DNA of 33,581 bases from Bacillota bacterium (GCA_023488565.1 JAMDDZ010000086.1:1-33581); one strand, 5' to 3'; positions 1 through 8,121 are shown, numbered from the stretch's first letter. The notes: generated by a model not told the origin, from the letters alone. Program-made: numbers and translations.

Positions 1-118
1 AACTTATATGGTCAATGCCCGGGGCCCCCCCATTAGCCACAACGGCCGCAACCGCCTTGGCCAAATTGCAGGGATCCCAGACTTTATCGGCCAGACTATA
101 CCATTTCCTTGTTTGCAT
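1..118 (-). CDS. Group II intron reverse transcriptase/maturase, N-terminal 39 residues (partial)
   Basis: This is the multifunctional reverse transcriptase/maturase that splices the intron and copies it into new DNA sites. Only the first 39 codons are present; the gene runs off the left edge. The readable start is MQTRKWYSLADKVWDPCNL, then a run ending NGGPPGIDHI. It matches the conserved N-terminus of bacterial intron RTs (Y-S-L-x-D-K-V then N-L then N-x-G-x-x-G-x-D). The ATG is at 118-116 with GGAGG about ten bases upstream (128-132). The catalytic YADD motif and the maturase domain are outside the window, so activity cannot be judged. Confidence 0.8.
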   Translation of the reverse strand, partial: MQTRKWYSLADKVWDPCNLAKAVAAVVANGGAPGIDHIS

Positions 119-707
119 CCTCGTCTCCTCCACCTGTTACCCCAGGCGTCCCGTCCGGGACGCGGCTGTCTTTAGGTGCAAGGACCAATCTAGCCTTACC
201 AAGCGCAACAGTCCTGTTAAAGTCCTATTGAAGTGACCAGTCTTCGCATTCCCGCCGAGTTATGTTGTCTCGTGCGGTACTTCGCTACTATTCCGGCCTC
301 CGACTCCCTGTCCCACCCGTTGGTGGGGGTTTGGCGGTCATCGCATTGCCCTTCTTTTTGAACCACCGGACCAGACAGGGTCTCACCGGGTCAGTCGCCT
401 CTCTTTCTCTCGGTGCAATCCGTAACCACCCCCCAGGGGTCCGTTGCGGTGCTGCTCGTTCCAATCTCGCTCTCGGGAGTGATACCCTATTAACCGCCAC
501 GGCAGAGGGCTTCGCCCAGATCACGAGGGCTCGCCACCCACTGAAGGCCACCCCTGGTTCATTTGCATTACAGCCCCGAGATTTGCCTCAGTCGAGTAGC
601 TCACAGGCGCCGTGGTGTAGGTGACGCTCGCTCCGTTGGCCGTCCCTTTCGGTTGACGGTGCCTCAGCGCGTCCCCCTGCCCGATTTCCTGCAGGCTCTC
701 TAAAATT

Positions 708-734
708 CCGTACGGTCGGTTTTCCCGAATACGG
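708..734 (-). other. Domain V-like hairpin inside the intron leader
   Basis: Read on the minus strand this is a lower stem CCGTAT/GTACGG (last pair T-G), a two-base CC bulge on the 3' side, an upper stem TCGG/CCGA and a GAAAA loop, preceded by AGC. That is the layout of group II domain V, including the two-base bulge and the A-rich loop. However, the base of the helix that should pair with AGC reads AAT, so two of the expected catalytic-triad pairs are missing. Domain V normally lies after the RT gene, not about 600 bases before it. It may be the degenerate domain V of a second, ORF-less intron, or a look-alike. Confidence 0.35.
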
Positions 735-1554
735 CTTCAAACGACCACTCCACCCGAAATCTGCCTCGTCGGGGCCAAGGCTTAAAGGCACCCGCCTATC
801 CGCCCCAGCCCGCCGAGTTGGTTCCGACCTACGGGTAGCCCTACGAGGCCGCGGTCCTCAAGCCGAAGCTTTTGCCACGACGGCGGGTACCATGGGTCGT
901 CCACGGGTCCTTTCCTCGCCGGCGGTTATGTTGTCCGCCGAGTCCTCAGTACTACAACCCGATGCGTCAGGCTCGACGCCACCTCCCGATTTCGCGCTCT
1001 ACGCTTATACGGGCGGCCATGCCTTTCGCGGGTGCTCCAAGCGGGCCTCGAGTCCTTCCCTGCTTTGCCAAGATGTCCTTACACCATGCCGCCTCCCTTA
1101 CGCCGGAAGGACCATCCGGTGCCCATTCCCATCGCTTCCCGAATGGTACCAGTCTTCGCCTGTGGGTCCGAGGCTCGACTCCCTTCATCGTTCCCGTTAG
1201 TCAGATTTCACGGGGAATCTTTCGACGCAGCAGAGATCACTTAATGGTACGGCCTGGCCTCTGGCTAGCCCCTCCGTCTGACCTCGCCTTTCAGCGAACA
1301 GGGACATTATCTTCGCGGCTTTCACCGGATGGGTCACCCCCTTCCGATGCGCGATTTGCTACGTGGCCGAATGGGAAGTTGCCACGGCCGGACTTGCGCC
1401 GGCTGGATATCCTAGGTTACAGGCTGCACGGCCCACCAGATTCCGAATTACTTCGGACACCCTACCACTATTGGCTACCCCACTTGAACGAGGAAACTAG
1501 CAGGGACTAGACTTTCACTTGCAAGAGAGGCGACCTGCCGGTCGCACGTGGAAG

Positions 1555-1575
1555 CCCCGCCCTTTAGGGCTGGGG
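1555..1575. repeat. IS200/IS605-like end hairpin next to the intron 5' junction
   Basis: CCCCGCCC-TTTA-GGGC-T-GGGG forms a GC-rich stem with one bulged T. In sequence and in the GGAGGACGTTCA flank it resembles the right-end hairpin of IS200/IS605-family elements. No tnpA or tnpB is left nearby. The group II intron begins seven bases away at 1547, directly 3' of this hairpin on the minus strand. That placement is the one group IIC introns favour (just after a stem-loop). The IS assignment is by resemblance only. Confidence 0.45.
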
Positions 1576-1982
1576 AGGACGTTCACATAACGCGAAGGGA
1601 GAGGGACAACTTACACCCGTGCCAAGAAATCCGGGGCAAGGCAGAGAGAAAGACGTGCAATGCGTCCGGGGCGTTTGCGCGTGATCAACTCAAGGCGTTT
1701 CATGGACGCCGCATCTATCACACCATCATTTCAACAGAATATCGCTGAGAGAATCCTGCGCTCTGAACACGCGGGATCAATCACAGAATACGGATAGCCA
1801 ATTAAATCATTCATCCTGTAGAGAACCGTTAGGAATTTTATTCATACCAAACGCCGAGAACTCCATAGGATGGGGTATGGGGGTTGATGTGTTTCAACAA
1901 TTTCATGGAACAAGTTACAAACGTTATATATAATTAGTAGTGACATCTATTTTTGTTGGTTCTCATAGGGAGGGGTGTCTTT
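1576..1982. other. Gene-free stretch upstream of the MFS fusion gene, with one hairpin
   Basis: No convincing gene is visible in about 400 bases; short frames here lack a ribosome site and any recognisable motif. An 8-bp imperfect hairpin lies at 1753-1777 (ATCCTGCG, 9-base loop, CGCGGGAT, one T-G pair) without a following T-run. An A/T-rich stretch near 1925-1940 could hold the promoter of the downstream gene, but no clear -35/-10 pair stands out. Confidence 0.4.
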
Positions 1983-4343
1983 ATGCATCCCAAAAAGGAA
2001 CAGTGGGGTTTGTCGGCTTATTGGTTCTCTCTTAACATGGAGGGTGCGGCGCTATTAACTATTTTAATACCTGTAACTTTAGTGCGTTTGTCGAGAGCGG
2101 GACATATTGGAGAACTAGCTCGATTAGCGAGTCTCGCTGCAATTTTAGCCATGCTTGTCCCTCCGATAGCAGGAGCCTATTCTGACCGGCAAAGACGCCG
2201 GGGAAAACCACGAAAGCCCATGTTGTGGTGGGGTACCACAGCCAATGTAGCAGGCCTGATCATTATCCCGTATGCGCGTTCCATAACGACGCTGACGCTG
2301 TTGTTTGTCCTGATGATTGCGGGTCAATCCGGCGCACAAAGTGCCTATCAAGCCATGATGCCTGAGGTGCTCCCGCAAAATCAATGGGGAAAAGCTTCCG
2401 GCTACATGGGTTTGGCAAGCTTGCTCGGTACTGTGGCCGGATTGGGATTTGCCGGATTTAGCGGTACCAATATTAGCTACCGGGCCATCGCGATGGTTTT
2501 GGTGGTTGGTGCTCTTTTCACCACTGCATGGGTGCGCGAGCCCAAAGGGACAGTAACACTCTCTGGCCCGCATGTGATGGTACGCAATCATCGCGATTTT
2601 GTGCGGGTATTTTGGGCGCGGTTTTTAGTGCTGTTGGGTCAGACTTTTTTGATGACGTTTATCTTGTATTTTTTCCGTGACGTGCTGCATGTTTCGTCGC
2701 CGGCGTCTCAAACGGCGTTAGTAGCAGGATTGGCTTTGGTAGGAGCAGCGGTTTCTACCGTGCTTATGGGACGTCTTTCAGACCGCGTCAGTCGTAAATT
2801 TATCGTGTTTTTCGCGGGTCTGCCCATGGCCATTGCCGCGTTGGGATTTGGGTTGGACCCGCGCTTATCATTGGTGGCGTTGTGGGCACTGCTGTATGGG
2901 GTGGGATATGGCGCATTTTTATCTGTAGATTGGGCTCTAGGGTTAGAGTCAATCCCTGATTTAGCTAATGTGGCCCGCGATTTAGGGGTTTGGGGAATTG
3001 CATCAAATTTCCCAGCCGTGATTGCTCCAGCCATGGGGGGTTGGGTATTGTTGCATGCCGCCGATGCGAAAAGTGGCTATCAATTTTTATTTCTATTGGC
3101 TTCTGGCACCTTTTTCTTAGGATCCGTGGCGGTGTTGCTCGTGGGACGCCGTCATACACCCAAAGCATGGTCGCCTATTCTGGCCTGGATTGTATCCGTT
3201 GCGGTCGGCCGTTATGTTAAATTGCGTTACCATGTGGGGGTGTTAGGCAGAATCCCCGCCTATCAAGGGGCTACTTTGGTTGTTGGCAATCACGGTCACG
3301 ATATTGAGGGGATGGCAATTCCCGTATTATTGCTACAATCGCGGCACTTTGGTAGTCGGGTCATCTCAGCTGGATCCCAACGCCTCATGGAACCGGGATT
3401 TCTGCCGACGCGTATGCCGCTGCCATGGGGACGTTGGCTATCGGGCGTTAATTTGGATGGACTGTTATGGACGTTGGGTGTACGCCCGATTGAAAACGAA
3501 CCATTATTTCGACCTATTTGCAGTTGGGGATACACTGTATTTAAAAGTAATGGCAACTTATCGCTGAACGATGTGTTTACCAAAGAGATCATCGAACTGC
3601 TGGCGCAAGAGAAAGAGCCTCCGATGTTTCTGCGAGATCTTTGGTCTCCGCGGTATGTGGCGGCAGCGGTTACGCCTCGGGCAGTAACAATATTGAAGGA
3701 GCCCTACCGCAGTTTTTGCAAAGATGACATTCGGCAGCACGTTCGTCGTCAAATGGATGAAATCCTTGCCTCAGTGCGCCCGGGTGATGTGCTATATTTG
3801 ACTCCTGAAGGCCGCTATACCGAAGACGGGCGTCTGGGTCGCTTTCGTCATTTTTGGTATGAGGCGGTACAGCGCATTCCGAATGTGGTTTTAGCTGCTA
3901 CATCTTACGATTTGTTACGCCCAGGGTCACTGCGCATGTGGGTTCACTTTTTTCCATGGAATCGTCACAATGATGTCTCTTGGGTGTTGTCCTCAGTACG
4001 GCCTATGACAGCAAGTCACTTGGTCGCGCATATTTTAACATGCCATCCGTTAGTGAGTTGGGACCAAGCGTTTGTACTAGCCATCCAATTATGGCAGCAG
4101 GACAAAGATAAGTTTATTTGGGCAAAGGATTTGGAGGAGAATACAGACACAGTTATTAAGCAAGCGTTGACTTTTATACAATCGAGCACTTGGCCAAAAA
4201 CTCAAGACCTGGGTGACCCACGGTTTCCATACGTGGCTAATCTGCTCGCCTATTACGAAAACCAATGGCAAGAAACCGAGATTGCCTGGCGCCGATTAGA
4301 ATTGGCAAGGACGGTGTCCGCAACGCCTGAAGTCGGGATTTGA
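1983..4343 (+). CDS. MFS transporter fused to a PlsC-like acyltransferase domain
   Basis: A 786-residue predicted fusion protein. Residues about 1-400 form a major-facilitator membrane domain of roughly twelve hydrophobic segments, with the inter-helix motif DRQRRRGKPRK in the first half and GRLSDRVSRK in the second. From about residue 420 the protein becomes soluble and resembles glycerolipid acyltransferases: VVGNHGHD near 434-440 (place of the catalytic NHxxxxD motif, but with HxxD spacing) and LTPEGRYT near 606 (motif FPEGxR). The domain order recalls LplT-Aas/PlsC fusions, which move and re-acylate lysophospholipids; that role here is inference. The ATG at 1983 is chosen over 1953 because GGGAGGGG lies seven bases upstream. 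The last ~100 residues are unassigned. The gene ends 28 bases from the convergent ctaG. Confidence 0.75.
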   Translation: MHPKKEQWGLSAYWFSLNMEGAALLTILIPVTLVRLSRAGHIGELARLASLAAILAMLVPPIAGAYSDRQRRRGKPRKPMLWWGTTANVAGLIIIPYARSITTLTLLFVLMIAGQSGAQSAYQAMMPEVLPQNQWGKASGYMGLASLLGTVAGLGFAGFSGTNISYRAIAMVLVVGALFTTAWVREPKGTVTLSGPHVMVRNHRDFVRVFWARFLVLLGQTFLMTFILYFFRDVLHVSSPASQTALVAGLALVGAAVSTVLMGRLSDRVSRKFIVFFAGLPMAIAALGFGLDPRLSLVALWALLYGVGYGAFLSVDWALGLESIPDLANVARDLGVWGIASNFPAVIAPAMGGWVLLHAADAKSGYQFLFLLASGTFFLGSVAVLLVGRRHTPKAWSPILAWIVSVAVGRYVKLRYHVGVLGRIPAYQGATLVVGNHGHDIEGMAIPVLLLQSRHFGSRVISAGSQRLMEPGFLPTRMPLPWGRWLSGVNLDGLLWTLGVRPIENEPLFRPICSWGYTVFKSNGNLSLNDVFTKEIIELLAQEKEPPMFLRDLWSPRYVAAAVTPRAVTILKEPYRSFCKDDIRQHVRRQMDEILASVRPGDVLYLTPEGRYTEDGRLGRFRHFWYEAVQRIPNVVLAATSYDLLRPGSLRMWVHFFPWNRHNDVSWVLSSVRPMTASHLVAHILTCHPLVSWDQAFVLAIQLWQQDKDKFIWAKDLEENTDTVIKQALTFIQSSTWPKTQDLGDPRFPYVANLLAYYENQWQETEIAWRRLELARTVSATPEVGI

Positions 4344-4371
4344 TCGCGTTGTCCATCGCCATCGCGTTAAT

Positions 4372-5199
4372 TTAGGCATACCACGACGACATATCGTAAT
4401 GGGAAAATGCCCTGGCGAAGGCAATGGCGTAAGCGATTGCCATCGACACGCCCATAATTAGGCCGCCCAATTGTTGATCTGCTAAGGAAGAAAGGCCGAA
4501 TAAGTGCGGCATGCTTTGATAGACGGTATAAAAAGGAGAAGACGTGTCGATCACATAAATGGTGGGGGGCATCATTAGATCGAAATTAAGAAACCAATAA
4601 ATCATCTGAGCTTCAGGATTTAAGGGTCCTTCAATAGCTGGAGACAGTAATTGGCGTGCTCCTTGGGACTTTTTCCCCTTCGCTACGGTTAATCGGCCGG
4701 GAGCGTATACGGGCCACCATAGAAAAATAGCAGTAACCATTGCCAACAGTGTGCCAATGGTGTAAGGCACGTTGAACTGCAGCGTCCAATCCAGCAGAGG
4801 AGGGTACTGCCATGCCCACATGACCATGTTGAAAAGTAAGAGGGCTATGAGAGGGTGGCCGGCAATCCGCACAATTCGGCGTAATATGGGTACTGCGTAC
4901 CATGCTTCAAGTAGCCCCTTGGGAAGGCCCCGATAGATCAGCGGAGGCACTACCAGGGTTAGTAGCGCTACTTGGACCATATGAGCTGCGTATAAATCTT
5001 GGGTTGCCCAAATGTTGAGTGGACTACCCACGCAAAGAAAATAGAGGGACAATGCACTAAAGAAAGACATCTGTTGCGAGATCCGCGGTTGTTCCACAGC
5101 AACCGCCCATCGCAAACGAAGAGTCCCTGTCAAGGTGTGGTACAACACACCTAAAATGACGATGAGAACTAATATTGCTGGATTCCAAGACCACGACAT
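4372..5199 (-). CDS. ctaG: Cytochrome c oxidase assembly factor CtaG (caa3 type)
   Basis: A 275-residue polytopic membrane protein of the caa3_CtaG family, which helps assemble the copper centre of heme-copper oxidases in Gram-positive bacteria. About seven hydrophobic segments are visible. Family-like stretches include the HMVQVALLTLVVPPLIYRG segment and the WQYPPLLDWTLQF region. The length fits the family. The ATG at 5199 has an AAAGGTGAG box upstream at a somewhat long spacing. It is transcribed away from the oxidase genes at 8188-11552, but its presence beside them and ctaB supports the assignment. Confidence 0.85.
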   Translation of the reverse strand: MSWSWNPAILVLIVILGVLYHTLTGTLRLRWAVAVEQPRISQQMSFFSALSLYFLCVGSPLNIWATQDLYAAHMVQVALLTLVVPPLIYRGLPKGLLEAWYAVPILRRIVRIAGHPLIALLLFNMVMWAWQYPPLLDWTLQFNVPYTIGTLLAMVTAIFLWWPVYAPGRLTVAKGKKSQGARQLLSPAIEGPLNPEAQMIYWFLNFDLMMPPTIYVIDTSSPFYTVYQSMPHLFGLSSLADQQLGGLIMGVSMAIAYAIAFARAFSHYDMSSWYA

Positions 5200-5234
5200 A
5201 CGTTGGCAGTCTCACCTTTCATTGGGGTCCCTGG

Positions 5235-5357
5235 ATGTTGGGTATTATAGCATGGGCCATCGTGCTCGGGTACCGTTACGAGATAACTATTTTCGAATCA
5301 CGCCATCCTTTAACTCTTGTGCCATTGCCTTGGATCCCCTATGCTTTAATAATCTGA
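5235..5357 (+). CDS. Possible 40-residue membrane micro-protein
   Basis: A short frame starting MLGIIAWAIVLGYRY, with a hydrophobic first half and a second hydrophobic tail ending PWIPYALII. The ribosome site is weak (TGGGGT about eight bases upstream). The frame extends upstream into ctaG on the other strand, where TTG at 5175 is an alternative start. It fills an otherwise empty 245-base gap in a locus rich in tiny membrane proteins. I do not recognise it and it may be spurious. Confidence 0.25.
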   Translation: MLGIIAWAIVLGYRYEITIFESRHPLTLVPLPWIPYALII

Positions 5358-5444
5358 AAGAGATGGGATCAACATGACGGGCTAATAAATGTCCTTAGTT
5401 CTGAGGTGAACCCATCACAAAGGAAATTGAAGGGAGGAAAAGCC

Positions 5445-5543
5445 GTGGATTTTGTACGCTCGGTATTTCTAACGGAAGTGCCGTTATTTATTGTGTCTAT
5501 CATCATTTTGGCAGTGACCTTGCTTCATGACTATGAGTTTTAG
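5445..5543 (+). CDS. 32-residue single-span membrane protein, GTG start
   Basis: GTG at 5445 follows a strong GGGAGG box (5432-5437) at ideal spacing. The predicted protein begins MDFVRSVFLTEVPLF, has one hydrophobic span of about 18 residues and ends HDYEF. Size and topology resemble accessory micro-subunits of respiratory oxidases, such as subunit IIa of ba3 oxidase or CydX, but no specific family motif is visible. Its position between ctaG and the oxidase operon makes a respiratory role plausible. The final bases overlap the end of a convergent micro-ORF at 5540-5644. Confidence 0.55.
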   Translation: MDFVRSVFLTEVPLFIVSIIILAVTLLHDYEF

Positions 5544-5644
5544 TCGTCCCGGGCGTGCCCATCACGTCGTTCACCGATAGCAACAATGACGACAAGAATC
5601 AGAGCAATTACAAAAATTAGCGCGGCAATGAGAGTAAAATTCAC
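5540..5644 (-). CDS. 34-residue single-span membrane protein, GTG start
   Basis: On the minus strand GTG at 5644 opens a frame starting MNFTLIAALIFVIALILV, continuing hydrophobic for about 20 residues, then a charged tail ERRDGHARDD. An N-terminal span followed by a basic/acidic tail is typical of real small membrane proteins. The ribosome site is weak (GAGTGA about ten bases upstream). Its stop overlaps the last four bases of the plus-strand gene at 5445-5543, so the two are convergent. Not recognised. Confidence 0.45.
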   Translation of the reverse strand: MNFTLIAALIFVIALILVVIVAIGERRDGHARDD

Positions 5645-5748
5645 GGGGGCTTCACTCGATTCTGTTTAGAGTAAACCACTGGAGTATTGCTATTGTAGCG
5701 TAGCACTACTAAAGATGCGAGCACAGAGTTATGGAAGGGCCGTGAAAT

Positions 5749-5979
5749 ATGACGTATTTGGTCATGACCTACCTTGGTCTCATAGCAGTTGCCATCAGCG
5801 GAGCCTTTGTGTTTTTTGGATTTGCACTATTCGGACCTTCTCGTCGCCGATCCGGATCGGCCATGGTTATGTTTCCGCGGGGGGGATTGCCCCTGCGCTG
5901 GGTTAGCCTTCATGTGCTTTTGGCTACGGTAACGCTGGTATTGTTCACACTGGCGATGATCCAAGGGCACTTTCGATAG
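5749..5979 (+). CDS. Small two-span membrane protein
   Basis: A 76-residue protein preceded by GGAAGGG. One span covers residues about 4-28 and another about 52-72, separated by an Arg-rich loop (GPSRRRSGS) and a Gly/Pro segment. The second span (LHVLLATVTLVLFTLAM) resembles the matching part of the next gene's product, so the two may be diverged paralogues. It probably lies in one operon with 6001-6291 and 6321-7091, upstream of the oxidase genes. Not recognised; a respiratory link is inferred from position only. Confidence 0.6.
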   Translation: MTYLVMTYLGLIAVAISGAFVFFGFALFGPSRRRSGSAMVMFPRGGLPLRWVSLHVLLATVTLVLFTLAMIQGHFR

Positions 5980-6000
5980 GCCGGGAAAGGAAGTGCCGAG

Positions 6001-6291
6001 GTGGCCGACTGGATTTATGTGGCATATGTGGCGTATGTAGTAACGTATTTGACTGGGCTTACTTTTTACATTCGGTTTGATGTCCGGCGCCGTCCTTTGC
6101 GGCGAAGATTATTGGGTATCCATCTTCTAATGGCGGTTGTGACCTTTATCTCGTTAACGGCATCTATGGCTTTATATGGATTTCCAGAGCGTGCAGCTGT
6201 GCCTGAAACATCGCATCAGTCGACAATGTGGTACTATGTGCTGCAGCATCGGTCAGAACATTCGAAATCGCAAATTGCAGGACAACCGTAG
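6001..6291 (+). CDS. Small two-span membrane protein, GTG start
   Basis: A 96-residue protein beginning MADWIYVAYVAYVVTYL (GTG start, GGAAAGGAAG upstream). Two hydrophobic spans at about 5-24 and 38-58 are separated by a very basic loop (VRRRPLRRRLLG). The second span, IHLLMAVVTFISLTASMALYG, resembles that of the preceding gene. The tail from about residue 60 is polar. The gene starts 21 bases after the preceding stop, so the pair is likely co-transcribed. Function not recognised. Confidence 0.6.
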   Translation: MADWIYVAYVAYVVTYLTGLTFYIRFDVRRRPLRRRLLGIHLLMAVVTFISLTASMALYGFPERAAVPETSHQSTMWYYVLQHRSEHSKSQIAGQP

Positions 6292-6320
6292 TGGGTACCC
6301 ATATCAAAATAGGGAAGAGG

Positions 6321-7091
6321 ATGGTTGTGAGCTCTACGTGGAAGCAGTCATGGGAAATGGCAAGTGAATATTGGCAGTCGAGTTGGAAGATGTGGTGGAG
6401 TTCCTTGGTGTTTGCCGTTATTATATTTGTTCTATGGACAATAGTGAATCCTTCCGTAGTGCCGTTTCTGTTGCTTCGGATTCAGCCATTTAATGATCCG
6501 GTTATCGGAATAACGTTTCATCATAATCTGAGCACGCTGTCAAAATCCCTGGTTCAATTAACAATCAGCAGTTTGGCCGTCGTGGTAATTACCACAACAA
6601 TAACGCGGCGTTGGGTGCCACCGTCGATTGGGTTAGGGTATATTTCCGCGGGACTTCTGGCATTAGTGTCCTTGGCGTTTATGGCTGTTGCTGGTGTTCC
6701 CATCGGACGAGGTAACGGAAATTTTGGGATTACCATGGCAGTGTGCTTAATATCGTTAGTGTTTTTGTTGCCCGTGATATTTTGGTGGTGGCCTTGGCGG
6801 ATGACATTCGCCAAAGCGTCATTTGGCGATTTTGTGAGTTGGCTTATACGCTCGCTATTAGAAAAAGCTCTTATCGCCTTGGCATGGCTTATTGGTTTGG
6901 CGGTGGCAGAAATGCTGGCGGCAGGAGTAGCCTGGGCTACATTTTCCCCGTTGCTTGGTATGGTCACCTTGGCGTTGCTTGCGATCATTGATGGCGCCCT
7001 GACTTGGGGAGCCGCGATTTTTTACGCTCGAAACTTCATTCCTCGGATAAATCCGTCCTCAAAGCCGATATTAACCCCGCCTACTCGGTAG
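6321..7091 (+). CDS. Polytopic membrane protein of unknown function
   Basis: From ATG 6321 (AGGGAAGAGG directly upstream) this is a 256-residue hydrophobic protein with about six membrane spans. The N-terminus is Trp-rich and amphipathic (TWKQSWEMASEYWQSSWKMWW). I see no family signature. The frame is open from 6228, but the earlier start would overlap the preceding gene and lacks a ribosome site. Its position between small membrane proteins and the oxidase operon suggests, without proving, a link to respiratory-chain assembly. Confidence 0.6.
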   Translation: MVVSSTWKQSWEMASEYWQSSWKMWWSSLVFAVIIFVLWTIVNPSVVPFLLLRIQPFNDPVIGITFHHNLSTLSKSLVQLTISSLAVVVITTTITRRWVPPSIGLGYISAGLLALVSLAFMAVAGVPIGRGNGNFGITMAVCLISLVFLLPVIFWWWPWRMTFAKASFGDFVSWLIRSLLEKALIALAWLIGLAVAEMLAAGVAWATFSPLLGMVTLALLAIIDGALTWGAAIFYARNFIPRINPSSKPILTPPTR

Positions 7092-7182
7092 TCTTCAGCA
7101 GTGTTTTACCAGGGAATCCGTAGTGTAGGGAAGGCGATTCCCCTTCACAGAGTACAGCATCCTTGTCGTTCAATTACTTATT

Positions 7183-7202
7183 GGAGCCTAAATAACGGCT
7201 CC
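7183..7202 (+). terminator. Weak hairpin after the small-membrane-protein operon
   Basis: GGAGCC, an 8-base loop, then GGCTCC form a perfect 6-bp stem about 90 bases after the stop at 7091. There is no clean T-run after it, so terminator function is uncertain. The rest of the 370-base gap before the cupredoxin gene (7092-7461) shows no other gene. It is A/T-rich towards its right end and probably holds the oxidase-operon promoter. Confidence 0.35.
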
Positions 7203-7461
7203 TATCTTATCAATGATTGTGAAATAACGAACAAACCAACTAATATCAGTCCGGGATGCAATCCAGACGTTGTCACAACCTCCTTGATATAAATGATGCC
7301 CTCACCCTATGTGTGCAATGCAAATGAACTATATGATAAAGATCATGATTCGTAAACAATTAAAATTTCTTCAGCAAGTTGAAGGAGTTTAAAACTTCCT
7401 GTCGAATACCAATGTCTGTACCTTGTCCCAATTATGGGAAAGGGAATTTATTACTGTGTTG

Positions 7462-8121
7462 ATGAAGGGGGTTAACCCATTGGATGAAGCCCTAGACAAG
7501 ACTCCGGGAGGGCCCGAGGAAGAATTGCCAAATTGGAGCCGCCGACAGTTTTTGCTAGGCACCACTGGACTGGCGGTGGCTGGGGCCGCTGCGCTGTGGA
7601 CACGTACCCCGATTGTCGATGCGGCGCGGGCCATTTTCGGGTCACCAGTTGATACGGGACTGGTTCATGTGTACCAAGAAGATTTTTATTTTGTGCCTAA
7701 TTACATGACGTGGCGCGTAGGGGACAAGATGACCATGCGGTTGCAAAACATGAGCTTGACGCGTTACCACGAAATGCAAATTGGCCGTCACGTGAGTCGT
7801 GAACAGACAATATTTGGCACACTGACCGCTGACGGTTTTACTGAAGATTTTTGGGACGGGGTTCCTGTGACATTCAGCAATCCCTACAAGATGGACAACC
7901 TGGTTTACAGCAAGGCAATCCCCACCTTTATCGGTCCAAAGTCGGATTATTTGATCGAATATGGAGGGGCATTGAGTCCGACCCTGAAACCGGGTGGCCA
8001 TATCGATCTTACCTTTGTGGTACCTGACAAGCCCGGAATTTGGCAATATGGGTGATTTGTTCAATATGCCGCCCATTGGCGGTTTGGGATGCGTGGCGTC
8101 CTAAATGTGATTAAAGCGTAA
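7462..8121 (+). pseudogene. Tat-exported cupredoxin with in-frame TGA at the copper-ligand Cys position
   Basis: The product has a twin-arginine signal (NWSRRQFLLGTTGLAVAGAAA, as SRRQFLLG then a hydrophobic stretch) and a cupredoxin-like domain with a candidate first His ligand in LTRYHEMQIG. At 8053-8055 the frame meets TGA immediately after KPGIWQYG. The same frame then stays open to TAA at 8119-8121, giving FVQYAAHWRFGM and RGVLNVIKA. Cupredoxins have C-x6-H-x4-M here, and the His and Met are in exact register if TGA stands for the Cys. Stopping at 8055 would remove three of four type-1 copper ligands. The gene lies 66 bases before oxidase subunit II, so it may be an electron carrier. It is either a nonsense mutant, a sequencing error or a recoded gene. 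Start 7462 is chosen over the TTG at 7423. Confidence 0.7.

Larger units (their letters stand above)
1..1547 (-). mobile_element. Group II intron, 5' part (RNA domains plus start of its RT gene), truncated by the window edge
   Basis: On the minus strand the element starts at 1547 with GTGCGAC, matching the group II 5' consensus GUGYG, and folds at once into a GCGACC/GGTCGC hairpin (1530-1545). About 1.4 kb of structured, non-coding-looking, GC-rich sequence follows. It contains the GTAGTACTGA string typical of domain III (near 950) and ends at a reverse-transcriptase start codon at 118. The 3' end lies beyond base 1. The leader before the RT is much longer than the few hundred bases usual for domains I-III, and a domain V-like hairpin sits inside it, so two introns may be joined or nested. 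Open frames across this stretch overlap in all frames and look like no protein. The group II assignment is good; the internal architecture is uncertain. Confidence 0.75.

Noticed and set aside
872..1510. Long plus-strand open frame (212 codons) and many overlapping frames in the first 1.5 kb
   Set aside because: It lies antisense to the structured group II intron RNA, all frames are open by GC bias, there is no ribosome site, and the peptide has no protein-like pattern.
1..1547. First impression of a 23S rRNA gene on the minus strand
   Set aside because: No 23S end or core motifs are present, while the GUGYG 5' end, domain-like motifs and the RT start fit a group II intron.
8056..8090. Treating the hairpin after the cupredoxin TGA as a proven SECIS element
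   Set aside because: The loop CATT lacks the G expected at its start and the stem can arise from the GCC GCC...GGCGG coding run; it stays a hypothesis only.
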